NCBI GenBank assembly: GCA_003344405.1
Contig: NOWV01000213.1
Coordinates: 1 to 64,000, forward strand
Source of the DNA: Trichoplax sp. H2
Lineage: Eukaryota; Placozoa; Uniplacotomia; Trichoplacea
DNA length: 64,000 nucleotides
Direction: 5' to 3'
Shown here: piece after piece, positions 47,030 through 59,331 of the stretch
Layout: every line of letters begins with the position of its first letter
How positions within the stretch are numbered: position 1 is the stretch's first letter
Notes under the pieces: model-generated
Databases searched by the model: none
What the model was told of the DNA's origin: nothing
Seen by the model: the letters and a program-made list of their open reading frames with translations, nothing else
Position numbers and translations under genes: made by a program

Positions 47030-50000
47030 AGCTAAGCGAATAACACCTAAAAGTTTATTTTCCTTTTATAGTAAATCATTCCTTATTTAATATAGCACCG
47101 AATGGACTCAGAATAGCCCAATTGAAGCTTAAGATGGAACGTGAAAACAAATCAGAGCTGTAACTAGGCTAAAAATTTCGGTCATCAATGCTATTATTGA
47201 TTATTGGGAGAAATTTCCAGATGTATTTATTCATAAAAGAGTACAACGATAGATTCTAGAATAATAAATATATACATCGTAATGGATTACACATTACGCA
47301 AAGATGTAATAAATAGAATAGCTATATAAGAAATCAAATAGACATTGCCGCTGTGTCTTTCTTAGAATAATAGACTTTATTAATGGCTTTTTTTCTTTCT
47401 TTGTATTATTTGATGCAAACAACAAAAATTAAACTTTAGGCGTGTAGTTACAAATCAAAACAATACGGGTAATTTAGAAAATTTAATAGTAATCTACTCT
47501 TAATTTCCTACCTAGATCAATACTATAGTCATTTACTATTATGTTAGTTACAGGGAGAGCTACCTGTTGCTTTTCATTCAACTTGCAACAATCTGCTTAC
47601 AATCTTGGAATAAGAGTTTTCTTTAAGCCTATATCTTCGGGCAAGTGAATTATGTCATTGTTATGAGGATAACTATTTTTAATCACGCTGAAGTAATATA
47701 AAAAGAAACTCTTGTGATTTGAGTTTAACTCTAGCTGTAGTCTATTGCTTTGCTATATTATGATATTTCGAAACTGTTTCTAGTCGTTACGACAATGATT
47801 TATATGAATCCGTTAGTACATAAATAAAATTTAGTTTTTATCTTTGAGTAACTGCAAAACGCTGCTCAATTCATCATAAAACTAAGTATTAATTCTTCTA
47901 ATACTTTGTTGTTGGCTACTTTGGATCGAGTTAAGATGATAGACTCATACTTTAAACATCTAAAAATAATAATCGTATAGGCATCTTCCCATTAAATCTC
48001 GTTTTGATTACGTCATCATTTCATCATATTATGAATCATTTATTGATGACTATGCACAAATTGTAAAGACGATAATTAATTTAGTTAATAAGCCTTAACT
48101 GTGGCTTATGTATTCGAATTTTCCAACTTCAGGTAATATGAAGCAATATTACAATATAATATCGATTCTCGGGATGGAATGACCCTGCCAGATGTAATAT
48201 TTCTGTAGTTTATTTTGGTGATTAAAATATAAGATTTTATACGAAGTTATGCCAGGGCGAGATGATTATGAATAAGGACTACGGTATTACATAGATAAGA
48301 TGCTAATATATCGAAGAATATGAACTAAGAAGATAATTCCACTACGTCACCAAAAATTTATAACTGAGAATGAAGCAGGATGACGTATGCATGGCAATAT
48401 GCAATGATGCAACCCATGTTTGATTGGATAGATAGCCATATTCAGAAAAGTTAAATTCCTTAATCATAGATATTATCGAGATTCTAGTATTGAATGATAG
48501 CTAATTAATTGCTATATTAGAAATTATTTATTTTAATATTAGCCAGTTAGCTAAGTCGATGAATAAACCTAAGTGACTTCATGTACGATGAAGATACCCT
48601 TACGCTTTCCGTGTTAAATACCGGTTTAAGATTGATGATTTGAAGCAACTTAAATCATACCAGTAAATTATATTAATTACCTATTTGAGAAAAAGTCTTT
48701 TGATTGATGACTCAAGTCAATAATAGGCAATCATCTACCTGTAAATCGATTAAACGAAAAGCGACCAAGAATAACACAGATGAGCTTCCATTAGAATTCG
48801 CTTTTTTGCGTTTATGATACTTTAGAGTAGATTTTTATTAATTATTGACGGTTGCTGCGTTCTTCTTTAACTCAATAATAGCAGTCATTTTTAAATTCTA
48901 TCTTGAGGAAGATAACGGTTAAGAAAGTTGACTTCCAAAATTCTCCTTCAAGTTTTTGTATTGTAACTATTCTAACTTAGGTTTTTTTATCGTGATAAGA
49001 ATTCTAGCTTTAAATACATGACTTATTTGGCTGATTATAACGGTACATCTACTTAATATCTAAACATATTGTAAACCCAACTGCTTTGTTCGGGTTAGAA
49101 TTTAAAATAATTAATCAGTAGTACAATATTCGTTAAGAATCAGATATAGTGATCTTGTAATTTAATAGATGTCTTTAGTTAATAGAATATGTATGGCTAC
49201 TTTGATCATTAATTGCAGAGAAGTTAATGTTACTTTGTAATTTCATTCAGTATGAACCCAAACCATTGATCTGGGTTCTAATTTCACTTTGTTATTTTGT
49301 CTTAATGTATACTGTAGCAATATACAGTTCCAAGCTAAACTGTATTTATATTAACTAAATATCTTTCGGGAATCTAGGGTATAATTTAACTTATTTTGTG
49401 AATTTGATTGCTAGCTTAATTTGGAGTACCTAAGAATGATAGATGGATGCTCTAACACCACCAACAAGTCTGCGTAACATATAGTAGATGGCATAATTCG
49501 ATAGTTTAATGAAATCTTAGAAAGAGAAGATAAGAAAAAAATCTAGGATAATCATGAATTATCTTATTAATTGATAGCTTGCTTGATTGGGCCCATATTT
49601 GTATTGCTCTTACAAAAATTTTAGTTAAAAATTATAATAATCTGGTATCTTTCTCTAATGTATTTTGTTTTGAACCTCAAGTGTCGGTAGCTTAACTTAG
49701 TTCTTCTCGTCTAATATCACTATTGTTTTGTAAAAATTAGATTCAAGATAACTTAGAATAGCTCTGAAATACTTTTATCTTACGGTAATACTAATGAAAC
49801 TTGCATAACTAGAAATTATGATCACCACGATAGTCTATCAGACTTTCTTTAGAACTTTGAAAATTTTTAGTTGACGAAGTTGAATTGCAACTATTTTGTC
49901 AGGTACACCAGTTATAAAACTAAAGTTTAACCGAATCTGCAATATTCATAACTTGTAATAATACGGATAAAACACTCCTTTATAATATCTGAATACTTGC

Positions 50001-53000
50001 GTATAGGAAACACTAAACCTATCAATAATATTTCTGTGATATGATAATTTGCGTAACTATCTTAATATATCTGATAAAATCTAATAATTGATTCTAAGCC
50101 TGAAATTGTAAAATATGCCAATAGATTAAATTTTATTTGCCGCTACGCGCATATTAGAAAAACAGATGAAATTTTAAAGAGTTGCTCACTGGAAATAAAG
50201 TAGAGAAACTAGTTCTTTTTTCAGACAGTTCTGTAAAGATATTAAAATTGTTAAAAATTGAGCTAGATTCATTTACATTTGGCCACTTCTAAATGTAAAT
50301 ATTTAGTGGATAGGAAGCAATTTAAGTTATCATGGGGCATCAAAATTTAATGTATCGTTCTGTAGATACTTTTAGTTAGTTTATCGAAAAGTAAACAACA
50401 TAGAAATTATGGTAAAAAACTTGACAATTCTTATGTTAAACAGTTTCACAAATAATGCTGAATCCTTATTATGGTCACATCATCATACTTCGTTCATATT
50501 GTTTCATTGCTCAAAAAGCAATATTATTGCAATGTAACGTTGCTATACTCTTATATCACATAACCTGAGTTTATTGAAGGACTGATTTACAGCATTGAAA
50601 TTTTGGGTTCTTAGCCTTGCTGATGATGCATAGTGCCCATGTTATTCTCTGATGAATTTCATGAAACAATCATAGAAAGTACACTAATAAATAAGCATTG
50701 AGATAATTTCTTGAAATTTCAAAATGTGCAGTAATTTAAGTAAAATTATAGCAAATATTGGTATTATATTGTCGTTCAACTTGACGCTTATATACTTTAT
50801 GCGTTTTTGAAAATGAATGCTTCAAATTTCATAACTTTAGAAGATTTTAAAGTAATTTTGGAAGTAAAAATAGCTACAGTCACAATTAAATATCATTTAA
50901 ATTTTCTACATGTATTTGCATATCATCCGACTACTTGATTTGTACCTTGTTGATATTTACTGTACTAAACAAAAATAGTTAAACAGAATCAAATAATGCA
51001 GGAAATTTAGATGCTATATTTTTTATCACCTTTATTGCAGTGCTTTGAATGTAGGTACGGTAACAATCAAAATATTTTCATGTTCTAATCTGCTTTTACA
51101 AAGGCAGAACAAGATCATTGATAATTTGAAGCGTTCATATGACCGTTTGTGGAAACTTCTAGATTATCACATATCATAGGAATTTAATCATGCAGTATGT
51201 AGTGAATAATTATTTTAAATATTCTAATTTTTAAATTACGAAATGAGAGTTGTGCCTTGTCAAGAAATTGAAAAATTTATCTAAAATTTATCACAATAGA
51301 TAAAATATTGCAATTTAAGGAGGGAAATAACAGAAAATTACATTTTTGTCTTCAATTTGACTTACGTATAATACTTAATATTTTATGATTACTGTGTTTT
51401 CTAAAAGAAATTAAATTACGCATGAATTAATAATAAGAAATTGTGAAATGTATCTGAATTAATGTCTAGTCAAGTAAATCCTTTTTGAGCTAATCTAAAA
51501 TTATCACCAACTTACGTCGAACAGAGCTAGAAAAGTGCATCGAAGAGCTTGTTCATACACAGCAGCAAATTTTGAAACAGACATACAAAATTCACGTAAA
51601 TCTGAAGAATTTATCTATTAATTTAGTATATTATACTTGGGCTTGTTTATCGTGTGACCAACCAACTTGATTTTTTAGCTCATTATTTGGGCCGATTCAA
51701 AAGAAGAACTGTAATAAGTGATCTTCTTATTAATAAAAAAAACTTCAGTCTCTAGTAAACTCACTTTATTCCATAGATCAGGTTCGTCTTACAACTACTA
51801 AGAACTATCTAGCTTCAACAGGACTATAATTTACAGCGAAAGCTCGCGGTTTGTATATCCTTTATGACAGAATGAATTTTACACCTTACAATCATATCTT
51901 GATAAATTAAGTCGCAAGATAACAGTTCATCATCTCGCAAGCTATTCATTATTCACGCGTCTAATTAAAGCGCCACAATGCAACTGTCCCAGTACTAACA
52001 TAATTAGTCTTATCTATTCATATCATAAAATCTTAATGTGAACATCTCAATAACATGAAGACAATACGCATTGTAAACCTCTTCTACAAATAGATATCTT
52101 CAAAATCATACAATCTAACATAGGAGTACTACTACTCTTGTACGGTCTTACAATCACAATGCAAGCTATATTTGGGGCTGCACTACAAAAACATAGTACC
52201 GTAGATTACTGTATGCAATATGTGGTGTCATAATTTGAGTAACTTAATTTAATATTTCTAAGATTTGAAGTATTATTATTTATGTTCAGTAGATATTGGG
52301 AAAAAATTAAGCAATAGCCATTAATAATGCTTCTAAGAGATCATTAATTAGTTATTGCAGGCTGTAACATTATGATCTTATATAGAAGATGCCTAGTATA
52401 GTAATATCCTAACATACGAATACTTATCATATACCGTTTAAGTACTGTATTGCATTACATTCATAATGTACGACATCATGACTACATATAGACGACATGC
52501 TATACATATAAAGACATTATCTCAATCCCATCTAAAACCTATAAATACCCTTGTACGCTAACTCGTTAGTCAGTTCCTACATTCCTGCTATCTCAAATAC
52601 CTTATCTATAACAACCATATCATTGTTAGCCTGTAACTTGTATCTCAATAAAATCCTTTATACCTTCTATCATCGCCTACCTTAAAATACTTTACGCTAC
52701 TTAAAGAAGATAATATTACACAGGCTATTTCATAGTAATGATTCAGTTGATTTATCTACTACGTTTTATATCAGAATAGAGAATGAGAGAGAATTCAATA
52801 AGCTTCTATAATAATTATACATATCCAATCGGAAATTTTGTAACACGCTTTGCGTTGCATGCTAAAACTGATGGACAATTTGATAGTTATTTTATCGTTA
52901 TAGTGTTAATCGAATTTAAATACATAATATACGTTAGATAAAGTGTTTTGTATACTTTTTCATTAGGTTAAAATTGCCAAGAATTTAGGGGAAGAATATT

Positions 53001-56000
53001 GAGTTGGAAAGAAAAATTTGCAGAAATTCCTTTGGAACCGTTCCAAACCTCCATTCACTTTATCAAAAAGGTTAAGTAGAATAACTAGAAATAGAATAAA
53101 AATAAATCAAAGCTATAATAATCTATTATAATAGCTTTAATCAGTCATTTATTGAAATAATCTAAAAGCTCTTATATTGTTTGTCTAGGATTTATTATCT
53201 TAATATTGGTATCAAATTCTTGAATACATGCGTATTCAATCTAAATAATGAAATATCATCAATTTTATTTTCCATATTATTACATATTTAATTGATAGTT
53301 GTCAGCCGTTAATAAAATTGTTAGTATTCAATTATTGTAAATTAATAAAAATAATGAGATAGCTGATAGTGTGTAATTTTATTCGGAATTAATGAGTAAT
53401 AATAGAATAAATCAATAATAATACCTGTATTTAAGTCTTGTAAGTAATTTTTGAAATGAATACAATTCCTTTCCTTTCCTATAGTTGTTGCACGTTTTGT
53501 AATTGAATGGCGTTAAAGTGATTTAACTGTGGTCTGTTTTGTTAATTTATCATTTCTAGATTTGCCAATCTGTTAATGATACAAAGTCACAATAAGATCA
53601 ACTTCACTTAAGAAACTAGTAAGTATGTCATGGTATTCCAATTTAGTTCTATCGGTAAAGATTACTTTATTTGATATAAAATATCTTCTATTAATTTTGG
53701 AGTAAATTTATGCTTCACTATTTCTATCACGATTGGTTACATTCGCAATTTATAGTTTCTAATACGAAAATAATAGTTACCGGTATGTAAAGAATTCATC
53801 TAAAAAATTTAATCTAATTTGTTCAGTAAGACAGATGGTGTACAGATGCGTGTATCATACAAAAATTATGTAATTCGGGAAGGTTCAATCATGTGGCATG
53901 ATAAAATATTACTGAAATTTAGACCTTTCTTATTCATAATAAAGTCATGATTTTCGATCTGTTTAAAGTTGTTATTATTTATATATCCTAATTTTGCTAG
54001 TGTGTTGGTGCTAATTCTACAAAACTATACAATTTAGTAATCGATTATAATGCAGTATAACAAGTTGTAAAAACTGTTGTTTCTGGTGCTATGATTAGTT
54101 TGCGGCAATGAAATAGTTAAGGCTGATTAATTATTCGCATATAAACGATACAAACGACTTTTAAAGGCAGCTATAAATTAGAAATTGACGATAAGAATTG
54201 ATAAATCGATGACGTTTTTGGGTATGTGTCTGTATTATAGTTGTTTATCCCAATTAACATATAGCACCTGGTGTATAGAAAAAAAGTACAGTAGCCTTAA
54301 CTGGAAAATAAATCATTACTTCATAATTTTACTTATAAATAAATTAACTGAAAAGTAAGTCACTATTCATTATGAAGTGTCGCATGATGTTACATACTTG
54401 TCAATAAATTTTATTATTTACAAAAAGCCCATCGAAGTAATGTAAAATGCCTTAGAAATTTACATTATGATAAACTGCTATACAGCCTACTTTTCAATCG
54501 CAAAATCCGCTCTAAAATAATTTTACGAGACAATTTGGAATAAAATCTAACGATTTATCATGCTAGGCCAAATACATAAAATATAAGAAATAGAACCGTG
54601 GAATGTATGCTATTGTTGACTAACAGTTGATCATCACAGTAATTATCATTGATATTGGCGGTAATTATATCTATTAAGAATACTTTAGACGCTAAATGTC
54701 TATGAATAAATATGCCGTAACTGAAAAAGAGTTCTTTGCTGTCTATACTGCCCATACTTTTCAATAAAAGTAACAGCAAGCCTATTTATTACTGATTAAT
54801 AAAGACAAAGACTCAGATGATTATTATTCACAAATTAGCTGATGAATCATTGCTGATGAAGGAAAATGATTATGTATTGTCTTACAAAGCATGCGTAGCT
54901 CTCTAGTGCATTATATTGGATTTGAAATTAATCAAAAATAGTGGGTCGTTCCTAATGAAATATGTGAAAAGAATGCGATTAAGAAATCCAACTCGAACAA
55001 GATAGATTCTCTACAATTCTTAGTGCGAAAAGGAATAGCATTAAAATACTCAATCCGTTTTGGCATAGCAACAATTGATAGAATCTTGAAATAGAAATTT
55101 TAAACTATTAGGAAATTTGGGTAATAAACTACTGATAATAATATTTTAGGGGTGGTTCATATCTTCGATAGTATTGTTTCATGATAAGCGTATAAACCAA
55201 AGAATGCTATCTATTACAATACTTTACATTGACAGACCATTTTGTCAATTAAGCAATAAAACTCAAAGACGGGTTATATTACTATACTTATTCAATACGC
55301 ATGATGATTACCTGCAGTTCGTGTTCCCTCCCAAATTATGTAAAGCAAAAGAAGAAATAGTAGAACTAAACATGATAGTAAGTACGTTAATGTCTGACAT
55401 TAAGGAAAATTAATATCTACAGCTACTAATATACGTATAATGAAGAAGAGAGCTCTGATCAATTCGTGATTGTTAATGACAAATCGATTAAATAAAACAG
55501 GACATAATTGTATAGTGTACATTAAAAATGGATTAATTGGCGTGAAATGTCGTAAGTATTTCAGAATTACCTATGCTGAACTTAGATTAGCAATTTCATT
55601 GGTGTAATACGTTATATTTCTACTCTATTTGACTTTTAATCATAGTGAGTTAGTATACTGTACAGTACTACGATTTACTGTATATCATTTCAGCTAGAGT
55701 GTCAAATATATACGTAAATCTAAAAATAGGTCCAAGGTAACTGTTGGTTGGAGTTTCAGCCTCCATAATATGTCAAATCATGTAGTAATTCCACCAATCA
55801 TCGAAGGTTATACCGTGGGAAAATCAATTAGGTAGCACTCAATGTTGTGACAGGTACACAATTACGCACTTTCCCGGAATTAATATAATCGGTAAGATCA
55901 AGAAATAAAGGAAACAATTATCAAAATGAAGCTCTATTTTTGGCATTGTAAGCCATTGACTTAGTTAAGATGCTATTATTACGATAATAAATTATCGACG

Positions 56001-56640
56001 ATTATGTATTTATGGAATGCAGCCAATAATCTTATTGCCCTTGTTTTGTACTTGCAGAGGCACAAATAATTGATGTTCATAATAGAACACAGTATTGACT
56101 TCACGCTAATGAAGAAAACTCTAATTTAGTACTCATATTTTTATGTTACAAAACTCATAATGTCGTAAATTATGGTTTTATCAATTGTCATCGCTTGTTA
56201 CATGTTAGCTACTATAAGCTACAGAGCAAAAAGCATAAATTAAAATAGCTATGACAGCATAAAGTTAATTAGTAATAACTCAACAGCACATAAATCCAAT
56301 TTAAGTTGCCTTACCGGTTAGCCTTATGCCTTTACCTTCATCATATTGTTAGCGTTTATTCTATAATTGATACATTAAGAAAGGATAAATGATTTATTCA
56401 GTCAATTAGCACATTTGCCACTTTTAACATTAAAGCATTATTTTTCGATATAATAATACGCGTATGTCACCAAGTGATTCTCGTAGATAAAAAGTTTTGT
56501 CATACTCATTAAAGAACATGCAGTGGTATTTGTTAACAATAACGTTTACTATGATATTATGCATAGTTATATGATACTATCTACTTAATGATAAACTAAT
56601 GCTGTTGTAACTTCAAAATAAACTGTCGGACTACGTAACA
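47030..56640. other. 9.6 kb AT-rich intergenic region
   Basis: Left end is the 5' flank of the Roc-COR gene. No gene supported. Open frames at 54558-54779 (minus) and 55174-55413 (plus, 79 codons, ending LMSDIKEN) show no known motif; the latter is the more protein-like. Around 52200-52690 the layout resembles a solo LTR (TATAAATA near 52538, AATAAA near 52647), discussed as a finding. No tandem arrays were seen. Confidence 0.35.
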
Positions 56641-56960
56641 AAGTTTGGATCAGTTATGCAAAGACAGTCTAGTGGTTCAATATAATTTAATAGCGATAGG
56701 AAGTCGTCATTATTATTAATGATAACAGGGTCATAGCTACAATTTTCTGCTTTCAAAGGCGATTTATAGCAGACTAATATAAAGGAGCGACTATTTGTAT
56801 TGCTATGGTATATAAGAACAATATTATTTTCTTCTATTTTATTTAAAGGTAAACTAGTAAAAAACCATCGTATACAGTATTTACTATCGCTGGAAAGTAT
56901 TTGATCTCATCAGAAATTATCAACAAAAATTTTCCACTTTCAATATTGCTATAGTACAGT
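56641..56960 (-). pseudogene. broken coding-like stretch downstream of the TPR-ZU5 gene
   Basis: Two overlapping minus-strand frames look protein-like. The first, from about 56969, reads IESGKFLLIISDEIKYFPAI and on to FLLVYL before a stop. The second, one base offset, reads KIEENNIVLIYHSN and on to LDCLCITDPNF. Read with a single shift near 56850, they would make one roughly 110-residue segment. It may be a decayed exon of the neighbouring gene or another gene's remnant. I do not recognise the domain. Confidence 0.3.
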
Positions 56961-59331
56961 CTACGAATGCTGTAAAATTTTATTTTATCTATTTAATAGA
57001 TTGATAAGTTATTGGTACGAGTGAAAATTTAAAAAAATGATAGCGATTGCCAAGGATTTATAAGCAGTAAGGGCTATACTCGTATCATGACTTACTTGAA
57101 TTAGATAACTAGACACAATTTCTTTGTCGGCATCCATCAGAGTTACTTTACATAATTCTGGTGGCTTAAACTCTGATTCCAATATTTGGCATCGGAACCT
57201 AACGAAGCGACTCTCTAGGCAGCTATTATCCCATGTGAAGTGCCCAACATTAGAATCACCTGTCAGGGGAGAATGATCTAAATAGTCAGATGTAAACTTA
57301 AGCCGATAACTTCCATTAGGAAGTTTAAATTCTTCATCCACGTCAGTGACCAGTTTTTCAAACGTCCAATTTTTATACCGCTTTTCATCGGGTGAAATTT
57401 CATGCCCTTTGAGAGCGATTTTAAGCCACAAAAAAAAAATTGGTGTATCAGTTCTTACGAAATAGGCTTGTAAAGTAAGAGCTGACGCCTGAGAAGGAGA
57501 GGCTACAGCACCGAAAGCTGTAAATTGGCTTATATGGAAAATTGCACTTCTATCTTCACCGCGCTTAATCCAATCATGACTTCTGTTGCTTTCATCCTTC
57601 TTCCATTCCAAAGTCTCACCATTTTGATAAAATAAACAGACAACTTGTTCGTCTTCTGCATGTTTCCCGTCCGAAATATTTTCCTTTACAACAGGTAGTT
57701 GTAATGTTGGTAATTGATTGTCAGGTGTATTAAGCTGCAAACCGCTTGGCTCAATTAGAATAACTGGTGACACAAACTTTAATTTCAATCGATTAGACGA
57801 TAAAATGAACGGAGGATCAGTGTGGGAAGCTTTAATTGTCACTAATGTGTCACTAAGTAAACAGTTTTTAGGAATTGTAAGTTTTACTTCTGGTAATCCC
57901 TTCAAAGTAACGCAAGAATATTCCTTTGCTAGGCAATTATAAGTTGTTTGCGGAGTATCTGTCACCTCTGTTGAAATTGATCAAAATGGCAATATTATTG
58001 TTTATTAATTTGGATAGTTCGCTACCAAAATTAGTATTCCATATAGTACAATAGCACAAAATATTGTCAACTAGATACTAAATCGCGACAAGTAATCATA
58101 TAAATTGGAATACGTCCAAGCAGCAGATAATAAGAATCTAAGTCGTCTCGAAAGTTACGGTTGTTTTGCTTGTTTGGATAATCACTCAAATCTAAAGCAT
58201 TACATTTTAATAACATTTCCATGCTTTCAAGATCGTAAGAAATAAGTTATGGTAGTTTCTTTACGTTATAGTGTTTTTATTATCAGTAGATCAACATTAT
58301 CTATGAAAATTATTACATGGCGTCGAATTAAAAAATTTACCTGCTATAGGATTCGCCGACACTTTTTCTCCACCTTCCAAATCTAAATCGTCAACGATAG
58401 CGATATCTTTTTGTTGCAAATCTTGGGTCTCCAATAATATTTGATTACTGGTTAGCTGGATATCGATATTACGGCCAAATTCATGAAAAAATTTTGCTAT
58501 TTTGCGCATGTAGCATTGTACGATAGGATGACTATCGCCTAAGGTTGACGTATAGTTCTTCAAAATTTTCTGATACGTTTCAATAGCTAGATTATATTTC
58601 AAACGGCAAATATGGATATCTGCTATGCAGTTATAAACATCAATTATATCATAGTAATTATGATCAGTTGATGCCAATAATATCTTGACTGAACGTTGGC
58701 ACATCTCCATGGCGTCATCATACTTTAATACCTTAAAGTAGATTTTACCAAGATTTTCAAGCGACTTTGCTACTTTACGACTGTCTTCCTTTCGGGCCTT
58801 AAGTCTTATATCTAAAGCTGCATGATGAGCAGCAAGAGCTTTGCTGTACTCTTCTTTATCATAATGAATGTATCCAATCAGAGTATAAGAATCAGCAACA
58901 TCGAGGCTATTCCTAGGACAAAGTATACTACATTTTATTTGTAGCGATTTATTAGCTAATGCTAATGCTCTATCGTATTCCCGGAAAGCTTTCTTTATTT
59001 CTGCTTCCCTATCATGGCATCGGGCTAGAAAAACTCCATCGTCCTCTTTCTCGCTAATTTCTTTGACCTCCTGAATACAACCTGTTGCTTTCTGGTAGTC
59101 TCCTATAATGATACAAACTGTTGCTATAAAAAGAAGCAGATCTTTTTTAATCAGAGTAAATTCTGCTGATCTTTGATTCTCCTCTGCTGATTTAGTTAAT
59201 TGTAATCCTTGTTCTAAAAAAGATTTGGCTGCTAGATAGTCCCTTGCGTTGTAATATAATTGACCATTTTGCCGCATCGATTTTATCAGAATTATCTTTT
59301 CTGAGGCTGACTGATTCATAGTTAATTCCAT
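56961..59331 (-). CDS. TPR-ZU5-UPA protein (gene B)
   Basis: Exon 1, 58341-59331, encodes 330 residues: MELTMNQSASEK, the helical N-terminal module shared with gene D (GDYQKATGCIQEVKEISEKE, then LARCHDREAEIK), and about four TPRs (VADSYTLIGYIH, VAKSLENLGKIY, IIDVYNCIADIH). A phase-1 GT-AG junction leads to exon 2, 57096-57967: a ZU5 domain (YSCVTLKGLPEVKLTIPKNC, SPVILIEPSGLQLN) then a UPA-like half (FHISQFTAFGAV, then PPELCKVTLMDADKEIV). A GTAAGT donor after SSYLIQ matches the donors of genes A and C in position and phase. The best acceptor gives a final exon 56961-56969 (His-Ser-stop), 623 residues in total; unspliced, the frame ends at 57009 with 649. Unlike A and D there is no MGN myristoylation start. 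ZU5-UPA pairs are autoinhibitory or self-processing modules in PIDD1 and UNC5; no HFS-type autoproteolysis motif was seen here. No death domain was found. Confidence 0.83.

Noticed and set aside
57718-57942. 74-codon plus-strand frame
   Set aside because: Antisense shadow of the ZU5 domain of gene B.
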